Shown here one piece after another: positions 52,895-61,697 of a stretch of DNA of 64,000 nt (position 1 is its first letter; each line of letters begins with the position of its first letter). Below the pieces are notes generated by a model that saw nothing but the letters and a program-made list of their open reading frames with translations, had not been told where the DNA came from and made no database searches. A program made the translations under genes and the position numbers. Source of the stretch: Fimbriiglobus ruber (lineage in GTDB: Bacteria; Planctomycetota; Planctomycetia; Gemmatales; Gemmataceae); assembly GCF_002197845.1 (NCBI RefSeq), contig NZ_NIDE01000019.1, positions 1 to 64,000 on the forward strand, read 5' to 3'.

Positions 52895-55129
52895 TCATCC
52901 ATCAATGCCGTTACTAGACTGGGAGCGCAGACGATTTAGGAACGGTTCGAGCATGGCTTCGTATCGCTTCCACCGGTCCACTGATCGGCGGTAAATTGGT
53001 TGACGAACTTGAGATACGCTCGCGGTTCGCACCAGACGCTCGGTTTTGTGGAATTGAAGACAAGCCGGATCCCAATCCAACCCGACGAAGTCTAACAACC
53101 GACGGGTGGTCACCTCCTGGTCGCCGACCATTTGCTCGTAATCCAGCTCAAAGACTGTGATTGGTAGGACGCGATGGTAATGCTCAGCTAGACGCAAATA
53201 GTCGTTGACCCGGTCCGCCAGGTCGATGAGATCGCTAGCCCATCGGATGCGGCTGAAGTGAGTGAGCCAGCAGGAGAGGGCCACGTCTCGAACATCGCGC
53301 CGGCAATGAATAATCTTCGCCCGCGGGAACAGCGTCACGATCCAACCGAGGAGTTGGTAGTTGTCCGGCATCTTGTCGACCACGAATCGCGCCCGCCCGC
53401 CGTCGAGTTCGCGGAGTTTATCCAGGTGCCAGTCGGCGATGCGCTCGATGGCCGCCCGCGTGACGTAGGTCAGGCAGTCGGCGGGCGGTCCCTGGGTTTG
53501 GAGCGCTTGGGGTAGAATCGAAAACCCGAGGTCGACGAACGGCCGCTCGCCCGCGCCGAAAACAGCTGGGTGCGAGGACAGGATCTGCTCCGTTAAAGTC
53601 GTGCCGGACCGGGGCATGCCGACGACGAAGACCGGCCGGTCCGTGTCGCGGCCCCACCCGCGAACTTGCTCGAAGTATTCGGGGGTAAAGGCCGCAATCA
53701 ACCTGTCGACGTTCCGACTATGGGCGCCTGCTGAGTACCCCTTGTCGCGCTCCTCGCGGTGCTTTTTCTGAAGGGCATTGGCGGCGACCATGTGTTCGGC
53801 GGCGCGGGCGTAGTCGCCGCGGCCGTCGTACGCCTGGGCGAGCCCGAACCGGAGCGAGGCCCGGCGGCCGTCGGTCATCCAGGGGGCTGCCAGCAAGGCT
53901 TCCGACCGGTTGATGTCGTCGTCGAGCGCGTCTCCCCGGAGGGTGGTGTTGAGCCCGGACAGGGCCGGGATGGAGTTCGGGTTGTACTCGATTGCCGTGC
54001 GAAAGCAGGCGACGGCTCCGAGGATGTCGCCCGCGGTCGAGAGGGTGTTCCCGAGGGCGGCGTGGAGGCCGGCGGCCATAGGCCGTAGTCGGATCGCTTC
54101 CCGGTGGGCCGCGACTGCCCCGTCGACATCCCCCTGGTCCAGTCGGACCCGCGCGAGGCCCGCGTGTGCATCGACCGATTCCGGCTTGTCCGCCAGGATT
54201 TGTCGGTACACCTCCGCACCCGCTTCCGGGTTGCCGGCCTCCACCATGATGGCCGCCAGGTGGCAGCGGGCGTCGGTCCGAGATGGGTCCAACGTGACGG
54301 CCCGTTCAAACCACGAACCGGCCTGCCGGTAGTCCCCGAGTTCGAACCACGCTTGACCGATGCTGACGCAAAGGGGGACCGAATTCTTGTCGCGGTTCAG
54401 GGCTTCCGCCAATTCATCCAGGGCTTCGTCGATGCGGCCGTATTCCAGCAGCACGTGACCGAGGTTGTGGCGGGCAATTACCGAATCGGCTTTCAGTTCG
54501 ACGGCCTGCCGACAGTGCCAGAGCCCCCGGTCGAACTCGCCACAGTTAACGAGTAAAAGGCCGAGATTGGCGTGGGCCTCCATCCGGTCGGGCGCGATCT
54601 CCAGTGCGCGTTGGTAATTGTTCAAGGCGTCGCTGATCCGGCCCTGTTCTCGCAATGTGTCGGCCAGGGCAGCAAGCGAGGGTACGAAATCCGGCCGCGA
54701 TTGTAGGGCCGCCCGCAAGTTCGTTTCCGCGTCCGACCATCTCCGTTGGCGGAAGAGGATGACACCCAGGTTATGGCTAGCTTCGGGATAAACCGGCTGA
54801 AGATTCAGTGCGGTACGACAACTGGCTTCCGCTTCGGCCAACCGGCCGAGACCGCGGAGCGCCTCACCCAGATTGCAATGGTATGCGGCCACGCTGGGGC
54901 GCTGACTCAGAGCCTTTCCGATCAAATTAACGGCGGCGGTGTGATCGCCCTGCTGGTGCGAGACGACGCCGAGTAAATGGAGGGCGTCCGGTTGATTGGG
55001 CTCGCGGGCCAAGACCAATTGATAAATGGCAGCGGCTTCCTGCAACTGACCGGCGCGATGGCGGGCAATTCCCGCCTCGACTTGACCCGCGGTATCTTTC
55101 ACGCTCGCCTCTAGCTGAAGCGGTTCCAA
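52895..55129 (-). CDS. TPR-sulfotransferase fusion protein
   Basis: The ATG at 55129 gives a 744-residue cytoplasmic protein. Residues 10-480 are about thirteen tetratricopeptide repeats (for example AIYQLVLAREPNQPDALHLLGVVSHQ, NYQRALEIAPDRMEAHANLGLLL). The C-terminal part from about residue 495 is a sulfotransferase: the PAPS 5'-phosphosulfate loop VGMPRSGTTLTEQIL (about 505), LDKLRELDGGRARFVVDKMPDNY and the 3'-phosphate site RRDVRDVALSCWLTHF. The enzyme would transfer sulfate from PAPS to a carbohydrate or protein acceptor recruited by the TPR array. Such fusions occur in planctomycetes. It is likely transcribed separately from the giant gene downstream. Confidence 0.93.
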   Translation of the reverse strand: MEPLQLEASVKDTAGQVEAGIARHRAGQLQEAAAIYQLVLAREPNQPDALHLLGVVSHQQGDHTAAVNLIGKALSQRPSVAAYHCNLGEALRGLGRLAEAEASCRTALNLQPVYPEASHNLGVILFRQRRWSDAETNLRAALQSRPDFVPSLAALADTLREQGRISDALNNYQRALEIAPDRMEAHANLGLLLVNCGEFDRGLWHCRQAVELKADSVIARHNLGHVLLEYGRIDEALDELAEALNRDKNSVPLCVSIGQAWFELGDYRQAGSWFERAVTLDPSRTDARCHLAAIMVEAGNPEAGAEVYRQILADKPESVDAHAGLARVRLDQGDVDGAVAAHREAIRLRPMAAGLHAALGNTLSTAGDILGAVACFRTAIEYNPNSIPALSGLNTTLRGDALDDDINRSEALLAAPWMTDGRRASLRFGLAQAYDGRGDYARAAEHMVAANALQKKHREERDKGYSAGAHSRNVDRLIAAFTPEYFEQVRGWGRDTDRPVFVVGMPRSGTTLTEQILSSHPAVFGAGERPFVDLGFSILPQALQTQGPPADCLTYVTRAAIERIADWHLDKLRELDGGRARFVVDKMPDNYQLLGWIVTLFPRAKIIHCRRDVRDVALSCWLTHFSRIRWASDLIDLADRVNDYLRLAEHYHRVLPITVFELDYEQMVGDQEVTTRRLLDFVGLDWDPACLQFHKTERLVRTASVSQVRQPIYRRSVDRWKRYEAMLEPFLNRLRSQSSNGIDG

Positions 55130-55242
55130 AGGAGTGGCGAAACGACCTTACGGCCGACCGCCTGGGCGGATTATAGCCGGCGGTATGAGATGGATTCGGT
55201 TCTGGCGAGATGTGGTGTTGTTATGGTCAAGGCACAAACGCC

Positions 55243-55281
55243 GTCGGGCCGCGTGTAGTTTACTGCTGCACGCGGCCCGAC
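55243..55281 (-). terminator. 13-bp hairpin after the TPR-like gene
   Basis: Arms GTCGGGCCGCGTG (55243-55255) and CACGCGGCCCGAC (55269-55281) pair perfectly around a 13-base loop. It lies 31 bases after the stop of the upstream gene (minus strand, ending at 55313) and before the sulfotransferase gene start at 55129. Confidence 0.75.
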
Positions 55282-55312
55282 ACTGTTTTCACTGTTACGA
55301 TCCAGCCGGCGA

Positions 55313-56113
55313 TTACCCGCGGGCGTGGGCCAGCGACTGATAGAGTTTCGCCAGGTGGCACCAACCGGACGAGTCCGGGAGATCGGCGGTGGCGGTCTGG
55401 AATTGATCGGCCGCGCCGGTCGTTTGAGCCGAGAAGAGGGCCGTGAGGCCGCGGTTGAACGCGGTCGCCGAGGGTGAATCGTGTTCGGCCCATACGCGGC
55501 CCGCTTCCTCGCTTCGCCCACGGAGCCACAATAGCGCGGCCCGTTGATTTTCCCACACGCCTCGCCACGCGCCGGTACAAAGCGGCTCCGCGGCGGTCAG
55601 GGCGGCTTCGGCGTCCGTCCAGTCGCCGAGCGCGGCCGCGATGCCGGACGCGACGATCAGCCCCGTGGCCGACCGCCCGCGGAGAGTTTTCCGCACCCAA
55701 CCCCGCAAGCTCGAAAAGCCCGAGACTTGTTCGGCTCCCGCGGAGGGGCGAAAACTGGTCAAGTCGGCTGCCCCGATGAGAGCGGGGACGTGCCGCAACC
55801 GCTGGGGGAAGACACCGGCCGCGAACGGGACGGCCACCGCCGCCGTTTCCATCGCGACGAACGACGACCATTCCGGCGGGGCCGCCAGTTTTTCGGGCTC
55901 GACGCCGAAGACCTTAAAAACGGCCGTCGCTTCGTCCCAGGTCGTCTTGGCCGACGCGCGGAAGCCGCCGGCCACTTCGTGCGGCTCGACTTCCGTACCG
56001 TCCGAACTCAGGTCCATCCCGGACGTTGCGGATTTGTTGGCCAAATACCGGTTCATCAAGTCGTTCAGCGACGGTTGAGCGGAGGGCGAGATAAAGTTTT
56101 GTGGCGTGGTCAT
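55313..56113 (-). CDS. Helical TPR-like protein of unknown function
   Basis: The ATG at 56113 has GGAGG seven bases upstream. The 266-residue protein starts with a polar region (SPSAQPSLNDLMNRYLANKSATSGMDL), then helices with alanine-rich faces. The C-terminal half has repeat-like pairs: GDWTDAEAALTAAEPL, RSEEAGRVWAEHDSPSATAFNRGLTALFS and FQTATADLPDSSGWCHLAKLYQSLAHARG. I do not recognise the family; the helical pairs suggest protein-protein interaction. No signal peptide or membrane helix is visible. It lies upstream of the TPR-sulfotransferase gene on the same strand, with a hairpin between them. Confidence 0.75.
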   Translation of the reverse strand: MTTPQNFISPSAQPSLNDLMNRYLANKSATSGMDLSSDGTEVEPHEVAGGFRASAKTTWDEATAVFKVFGVEPEKLAAPPEWSSFVAMETAAVAVPFAAGVFPQRLRHVPALIGAADLTSFRPSAGAEQVSGFSSLRGWVRKTLRGRSATGLIVASGIAAALGDWTDAEAALTAAEPLCTGAWRGVWENQRAALLWLRGRSEEAGRVWAEHDSPSATAFNRGLTALFSAQTTGAADQFQTATADLPDSSGWCHLAKLYQSLAHARG

Positions 56114-56866
56114 GGCTTGGCCTCCGCGGGCAAAACGACGAATCCTGGTTACCGGCAACGCGATCGGTCTTCAGAATGATCTGAGCAGCTTGATCGGCCG
56201 CATCAGGTCAGCTTCCCCATACCTTGCCGCGTCACACTCCTTACTACGATACCGAACGATTTGAGTCTGGGTACTTGCGCGAGATTCATCGCTAATGAAC
56301 AAGTCGCCTGAGGTTGGGCTATCTGCTGATCTGAGACGGGTCACACACGACTGAAAAGAGCCTTCATCGCCGTTTGTAACAGTTTCATCGCCACAACTCA
56401 TGTAACAAATAGTGGTTACTCTATTTTCTAATAAAATACTATTTTGATAATTTTTGTGCTGTTTCTCAGAGTCGGGCAAAACGGTGATGCCCAGCTACTC
56501 CTGCCTCAACCGAGCATCAAGGATCGCATCGGCCAGAACCCGAGAGTTGAGGCCTTGGCTCCCTCGCGAAAGGGTCGGGCAGTTGTGAAGGTTAATAACA
56601 ATATTAAATCCAGCCTGGATAACGGCTTGTGCCGTCTTTCGGCCCGGCCAATGCATTGTTGAGTCGCTGGCTTTACGTTTGTGAGTCTTCAAAACCGGTA
56701 AGTTAGCTAACGGGAGAAAGATGGGAGTTTCGGCAGCCGGCGGTTTGTCGATGATCTTTTATTAAGTGATCATTGTTTGTTCGTGGTTGAACGATTGGGT
56801 CGGAAAATCGGTATCGCTGTGGCCGCGGGGTTTACGGTATATAGGCCGCGTTCGGAAACCGCGGTG
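56114..56866. other. Long AT-richer intergenic region, no gene recognised
   Basis: About 750 bases separate the divergent TPR-like and glycosyltransferase genes. The stretch 56395-56460 is strongly AT-rich. A minus-strand open frame (56495-56692) gives a short basic peptide with no clear start or family. This gap is the longest AT-rich one after 4549-5762 and may hold remnants of a mobile element or a small RNA. Confidence 0.5.
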
Positions 56867-58411
56867 ATGCTTTTGCGGAGAGAGCCGGTGGTCGATCGGG
56901 GATACCTTCTCGGATTCGCTGGCTTAGCAGTTTTTTACTGCCTCATCGCCGGATGGATGGCCCCAGCCGATGACGAACTTTACTACTGGTGCTGGGCCGA
57001 ACACCTCCAGCTGAGCTATTACGACCACCCGCCCATGACGGCCTATTTGATTCGTGCTTCCACCGAGGTGTTCGGGGATACGTTGTTCGCGGTGCGCTTT
57101 CCGGCCCTCGTGGCGAGCCTTTTTGTTCTCGCGGTGATCGGCTGGTTGAGTCGGCCGCGGCACCTGCTCGCCTGGGTCGTTTTCACTCCGCTTTACACGT
57201 TCGGCGGGGTTATCAACACCCCGGACACGCCGTTGCTACTCTTTTGGGCCGCGTACCTCGCCTGGCTGGTCGTCGCGCACCAGCGTCTTTCCGGTCCTCC
57301 CTCGGAAACGACCGGGACTGTGAACGCGGACGATGAGACCGCCCCGAAAACACGGGCGGGTTCGATTCCTTTTTGGTTATGGACGATCGGCGGCGTCATC
57401 CTCGGCTGCGGGATGTTGAGTAAGTACACGACCGGGTTACTGGTGCCGGCTGGGTTTCTGACTTTCTTGTTGTCGGGCAAATCGTGGCGAACGTGGGTGC
57501 CGGGGTACATCTACCACGGCGTCGTCTCGTCCGTCGTCTTCACGCCGGTCATCTTGTTTAACTGGAAATACGACTTTGCCCCGATTCGGTATCAGTGGGG
57601 CCACGCGATGGCGACGGACGACTCCGGGTTCCAGCCGTTCGGGGAGTTCGTGGGCGTTCAACTCCTGCTGTTCGGGACGTTGCCGTTCATCCTCTTCCCG
57701 TGGGTGCTGTGGAACTTCCGCCGGCTCGCGGCCGACCCGCGGTTGCGGGTGTGCGCGTGCTTGTACGCCGCCCCGTTCGGATTTTTTCTCTACAAGGCGC
57801 TGCGCGGGCCCCTCGAAGGGAACTGGGCGCTCGCGTGCTACATCGCGTTCTGGCCGCTGGCCGCCCACTGGTACGAAGGCGTTCGCGGCTCGATTCGCTG
57901 GCGGGTTTTCTCGTACGCGACGTTCATGATTCCCGCAACGTGTGTCGTCCTGGTGATCGTCCACCTCATTCACCCGGTCGGCTTGCTCCCGTCGGCGAAC
58001 GACCGGATCACGCGGCAGTTCGTGATCAACGACGTCATGCGGGAAGCGGCCGAAGCCGTCAAGGCTCGGGGCGACGGTCTTCCCGTGTACACGGTGTCGT
58101 ACCAGACGACGTCGTTCTTGCGGTTTTACGGCGCCGACGCCCGACAGATCGAAGGGGTGACGCGACCGAGTCATTTCACGATGACGCCCGAACACCTGAC
58201 CGACGTCGATCGCGCTTACGTGTTTTTCGAGGGCCCGCTTCCGGAGGAATTTGCCTCCGGCTTCGATCCGCCCCAGATCATCAAGAATTTCCCGATCGTG
58301 GTGCGAGGCGATCTCTATTCCTATTACCAACTGTTGCTTTACACCCGCCACAAGCCGCAGGTGGCGAAGCCCGAGACGACCGGTTGCGCGGTGGTTGCCG
58401 ACCGCCCGTAA
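56867..58411 (+). CDS. GT39/ArnT-type membrane glycosyltransferase
   Basis: I place the start at the ATG at 56867 (MLLRREPVV), although the frame is open 30 codons upstream; the exact start is unsure. The first membrane helix (YLLGFAGLAVFYCLIAG) is followed by the family acidic motif DDELYYW, then YYDHPPMTAYLIR, typical of GT39/dolichyl-phosphate-mannose transferases and ArnT. Several further membrane helices follow (FPALVASLFVLAVIGWL, HLLAWVVFTPLYTF, and IGGVILGCGML). The catalytic Asp pair acts on a polyprenyl-phosphate sugar donor at the outer face. Its acceptor (lipid or protein) is not predictable. Length is 514 residues, with a periplasmic C-terminus. Confidence 0.9.
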   Translation: MLLRREPVVDRGYLLGFAGLAVFYCLIAGWMAPADDELYYWCWAEHLQLSYYDHPPMTAYLIRASTEVFGDTLFAVRFPALVASLFVLAVIGWLSRPRHLLAWVVFTPLYTFGGVINTPDTPLLLFWAAYLAWLVVAHQRLSGPPSETTGTVNADDETAPKTRAGSIPFWLWTIGGVILGCGMLSKYTTGLLVPAGFLTFLLSGKSWRTWVPGYIYHGVVSSVVFTPVILFNWKYDFAPIRYQWGHAMATDDSGFQPFGEFVGVQLLLFGTLPFILFPWVLWNFRRLAADPRLRVCACLYAAPFGFFLYKALRGPLEGNWALACYIAFWPLAAHWYEGVRGSIRWRVFSYATFMIPATCVVLVIVHLIHPVGLLPSANDRITRQFVINDVMREAAEAVKARGDGLPVYTVSYQTTSFLRFYGADARQIEGVTRPSHFTMTPEHLTDVDRAYVFFEGPLPEEFASGFDPPQIIKNFPIVVRGDLYSYYQLLLYTRHKPQVAKPETTGCAVVADRP

Positions 58412-58730
58412 CGAAGGGCGCGGCCGCACCGTCCACAAGTCCATATCATAGCTTCGACTTAACGACTCCCTTCTGCGCGAACGATCCGAACGCCCGCCGG
58501 TGCGAACCGGCAGGCCGTTCACTCGTTTAAGTCAGTTGTGTCGCGACCGGTCGTCGGTGAACCGTTATTCGGGCCGGGTACTCGCACCCGACCCGCGGCG
58601 CCCGTTCGACCCTCGGACCGGACACCCGGCAGTCGGGGTCGAAACCGTAACGGGACCGATCGCGCGAGTTCGCGCGTCGCGTTCCGAGTGATCCTCCCCT
58701 CGAATCCGCCCGTTCGGGAACCGGCGCATT
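58412..58730. other. Intergenic region upstream of RNase D
   Basis: No gene is supported in these 319 bases between the glycosyltransferase and RNase D genes. The sequence is GC-rich with no clear hairpin terminator. Confidence 0.5.
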
Positions 58731-59999
58731 ATGGCCCGCCGTCGCGCATTGCCGACTAACTTGCCCGAGTCCGTGGTCGCCAACCCGGACGAACTCGCCG
58801 AGTGCGTCGAACACGTCCGCGCGGCTTCGTGTCTGGCTCTGGACACCGAATTCGTCGGCGAGGACAGTTACCGCCCGGACCTCTGTCTCATCCAGGTGGC
58901 CACCCAGGACCGCCTGATCGTGATCGACCCGTTCGGGACCGGGCCGCTCGACGCGTTCTGGGAACTCCTGCTCGACCCGGCGCGGGTCGTGGTCGTCCAC
59001 GCCGGCCGCGAAGAAGTCCGCATGTGCCGGTTCGCCATCGGCCGCCCGCCCGCGAACGTGTTCGACGCCCAGATCGCCGCCGGGTTGGTCGGGTTCACGT
59101 ACCCGATCGGGTACGCGGGGCTCGTGCAAGAAGTTCTCGGCGCGCGGGCCCACAAAGGGGAGACGCTGACCGACTGGCGCCGCCGGCCGCTGACCCCGGC
59201 CCAGATCAAATACGCCTATGACGACGTCCGGTATCTGCTGCCGATCTGGGCGTGGCTGACCGACCGACTTAAGCGGAACGACCGCCTCGGGTGGGCCGCG
59301 GAAGAGTTTGCGGCGTTCGTCCGGCGGGCCGTAAACGACGACCCGGCCGTCGAGAAGTGGCGGAAACTCAAGGGGATGGGCGGGCTGAACGCGCGGGAAC
59401 TCGCCGTGGCCCGCGAGGTGTTCGAGTGGCGGGAAGCATTCGCCGCGCGGCTGAACCGGCCGCCACGGGTACTCTTGCGGGACGATTTGATCGTCGAAAT
59501 CGCCCGCCGCAGCCCGGCGCGTGCGGAAGATTTGCACACGCTCCGCGGGCTGCCCCGTGGGGAGGCCGACGCGATCCTGGCTGCGGTTCGGCGGGCTCAC
59601 GCGCTGGCCCCGGCCGACTGCCCGGAAGTGACCGAACGGGACAACGATCTCCCGCACGTCTCGACTCTGGCCAGCTTGCTCGGGGTCGTCCTGGCGGAAT
59701 ACTGCGCGCGGATCAAGATCGCCCCGAACCTGGTCGCCACCACACAAGACTTGAAAGCCCTGGTCCGCGCCCGGCAGCCGGGCGGGCGGCGCCCGCCCGA
59801 ATCCGCCCTGGCCGCCGGCTGGCGGGCCGCGTTCATCCGCCCGCACCTCGAAGCCATTCTCGACGGGAGGGAAGTGATTCGGGTGTCCGACCCGGCGTCG
59901 CCGACGCCCATTTCCGTCCACCCGTTTCCGGCCCCTGACGACTCCGCCCCGGCCGCGGCGTCGCGAGAATCCGCCGCGGAACCGGACGACCGGATATAA
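58731..59999 (+). CDS. rnd: Ribonuclease D
   Basis: The ATG at 58731 gives a 422-residue protein. The DEDDy exonuclease motifs are present: LALDTEFVGE (D-x-E), the ExoII aspartate in NVFDAQIAAGLVGF, and KYAYDDVRYLLPIW with the Tyr and Asp of ExoIII. The HRDC-type helical domain follows at about residues 215-290 (WRKLKGMGGLNARELAVAREVFEWRE, GLPRGEADAILAAVRRAHAL). A second HRDC-like region runs to about 385. RNase D trims 3' ends of stable RNAs such as tRNA precursors. Length is a little above the usual 370. The C-terminal 40 residues are Pro/Ala-rich and of unknown use. Confidence 0.94.
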   Translation: MARRRALPTNLPESVVANPDELAECVEHVRAASCLALDTEFVGEDSYRPDLCLIQVATQDRLIVIDPFGTGPLDAFWELLLDPARVVVVHAGREEVRMCRFAIGRPPANVFDAQIAAGLVGFTYPIGYAGLVQEVLGARAHKGETLTDWRRRPLTPAQIKYAYDDVRYLLPIWAWLTDRLKRNDRLGWAAEEFAAFVRRAVNDDPAVEKWRKLKGMGGLNARELAVAREVFEWREAFAARLNRPPRVLLRDDLIVEIARRSPARAEDLHTLRGLPRGEADAILAAVRRAHALAPADCPEVTERDNDLPHVSTLASLLGVVLAEYCARIKIAPNLVATTQDLKALVRARQPGGRRPPESALAAGWRAAFIRPHLEAILDGREVIRVSDPASPTPISVHPFPAPDDSAPAAASRESAAEPDDRI

Positions 60000-60050
60000 T
60001 TCGCGAGGTCGAACCGAATTTCGTGCCCCACTCCCAGCGGGTCCGCCGAC

Positions 60051-61595
60051 ATGGCCGCGTTGAAGTGCCCCAATCCGACTTGTACGTTCCTGTTCGATCC
60101 GACTCAGGTGCCGCCCGGCGCGGTTTTGGCGTGCCCGCATTGCGGCATGCGGTTCACTCTCGGTGCGTCGCCGGCTCAACAAGCTCCGCCCCAATCCCCG
60201 CCCGCCCCGTACCCGTCGGGCTACCCCCAACAGGGCGGCGTTCCGCCCGGCTACGGCGCGCCCCCGGCAGGCTACGGCCAAACCCCGGGGTACGGGGCAC
60301 CGGCGACCCAGACCGCGGCCCCTCTGTATCCCGGATATGAGCAAGCCGACCAGCAACCGGTTTTTGATGAGCCGCCCGAGCCCGAAGAGCCTTCCAGGCG
60401 GGCGTCCGGCGGGAGATCGCCGCGCGACACCTCGTCATCCGCCCCGCGCCGTAAAAGCGGCTTCGGTCCGATTCTCTTGACGATCGTCGGCGTCACCGCG
60501 GTCATCGTGGTGATTTTTACAGTGATACTCGTGTCATTATTGTCGCGGTCTCGCGTCACGGAATCGAGGACCACGGTCGCGACGTCGGACGAACTCCGCG
60601 TCGCGGACAAAAACTTCGCTTACAAGATGCCCCCCGCCCCGTGGGCCAAGGACCAGGGGACGCAGAACGACCTCAGCGTGACCGCGTTCGCCTTGCACCG
60701 AGCGGACCCGGATGCCTGGGTCGCCCTCTCGGTCAGCGATTTCAAGGACCGCATGCCGCTCCAGAACGAACTGCGCGACAAAGTCCGCGACCACCTGAAC
60801 CGCGTGTTCGCGAATCTGCCGCCGGACCTGGCATTTGAACCGGTCAAATGGGCCGGCCACGAAGCCTCGAAGTGCCAGTTCCGCGGCGAGCACAAGACGT
60901 CCGGGACGGTCTGCGTCGGGGAAGCGTACGTGATGGCTTACAAGGGCGTCGGGTACTGGTTTTACGGGTGGGCCGGCGAGCGGGACGTGGGCGCGGTCGC
61001 CGACCAACTCGACGAACTCCGCGAGCGGTTCCGGACGCTCGACCTGCGGGAGAAGTGGACCGACCGCGTGGGCAACGAAATCGTCCACCGCAGCAAGGAC
61101 GGCAAGTACAAGCTGAGCAACTATGAAGCGATCTGGAAAGTTCCGCCGGGGTCGGACCCGACGACCGACGGCGACAAGAAGGCCGACCTGTTGCTCCAGG
61201 GCCAGATCAAACAGGCCCGCCGCGACTTCCCGCCCAAAGCCACGTTGGTGGTCGCCATCCTCGAAGGGTCCGGTGACGCCGCGGACGTTGCGACCGCACA
61301 CGTTCGGAAGCGGTTCACCCCGGACCCCGAGGTGTTCGGCCCGACCGAGATCACCGAAATCACCAGCGACCCCGCGGGCGACCCGCCGGTCGGCCCCGAA
61401 ACGGCCGGCGTACCGACGTACCGCCTGAAGGCGTCCCCCGGGAAAGAGGCGTCCCGCGCGGCGGAAAAATTGATCGTCTATTCGGCGATCAACGTCGGGA
61501 ACGAGATCGTCGTAGCTTATGCGTACTGCTCGTGGACCGAGCGCGAAATCTGGGAGCGGCGGCTCGTGCAATTCGTCGGGTCGCTACGGCCGTAA
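60051..61595 (+). CDS. Single-pass membrane protein with N-terminal zinc ribbon
   Basis: The ATG at 60051 gives a 514-residue protein. Cys6, Cys11, Cys28 and Cys31 (CPNPTC ... CPHC) form a zinc ribbon of the planctomycete-type signature often seen at protein starts. A Pro/Gly/Tyr-rich low-complexity linker follows, then a membrane helix at about 139-164 (ILLTIVGVTAVIVVIFTVILV). The extracytoplasmic part has two similar halves: LRVADKNFAYKMPPAPWA and later KYKLSNYEAIWKVPPGSDP, each followed by a beta-rich and helical region, resembling DcrB-like folds. I do not know the function. It starts 51 bases after the RNase D stop, so co-transcription is possible. Confidence 0.82.
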   Translation: MAALKCPNPTCTFLFDPTQVPPGAVLACPHCGMRFTLGASPAQQAPPQSPPAPYPSGYPQQGGVPPGYGAPPAGYGQTPGYGAPATQTAAPLYPGYEQADQQPVFDEPPEPEEPSRRASGGRSPRDTSSSAPRRKSGFGPILLTIVGVTAVIVVIFTVILVSLLSRSRVTESRTTVATSDELRVADKNFAYKMPPAPWAKDQGTQNDLSVTAFALHRADPDAWVALSVSDFKDRMPLQNELRDKVRDHLNRVFANLPPDLAFEPVKWAGHEASKCQFRGEHKTSGTVCVGEAYVMAYKGVGYWFYGWAGERDVGAVADQLDELRERFRTLDLREKWTDRVGNEIVHRSKDGKYKLSNYEAIWKVPPGSDPTTDGDKKADLLLQGQIKQARRDFPPKATLVVAILEGSGDAADVATAHVRKRFTPDPEVFGPTEITEITSDPAGDPPVGPETAGVPTYRLKASPGKEASRAAEKLIVYSAINVGNEIVVAYAYCSWTEREIWERRLVQFVGSLRP

Positions 61596-61603
61596 TGGCT
61601 TTT

Positions 61604-61640
61604 GCCCGGGTACCGCGACCTCGCGGCGCGACACCCGGGC
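61604..61640 (+). terminator. Hairpin after the zinc-ribbon membrane protein gene
   Basis: GCCCGGGT (61604-61611) pairs with ACCCGGGC (61633-61640), with an inner hairpin CCGCGA-cc-TCGCGG (61613-61626). The pair lies eight bases after the stop codon. Confidence 0.6.
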
Positions 61641-61697
61641 TCAACGATCTGTAAGCGGACGGACCTGACACATTTCCGTTGAACGGGTGGTGTCCTC

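Noticed and set aside
56495-56692. A 65-codon minus-strand frame with a weak transposase flavour
   Set aside because: It has no clear start or ribosome-binding site and is too short to judge; recorded only as a possible remnant.
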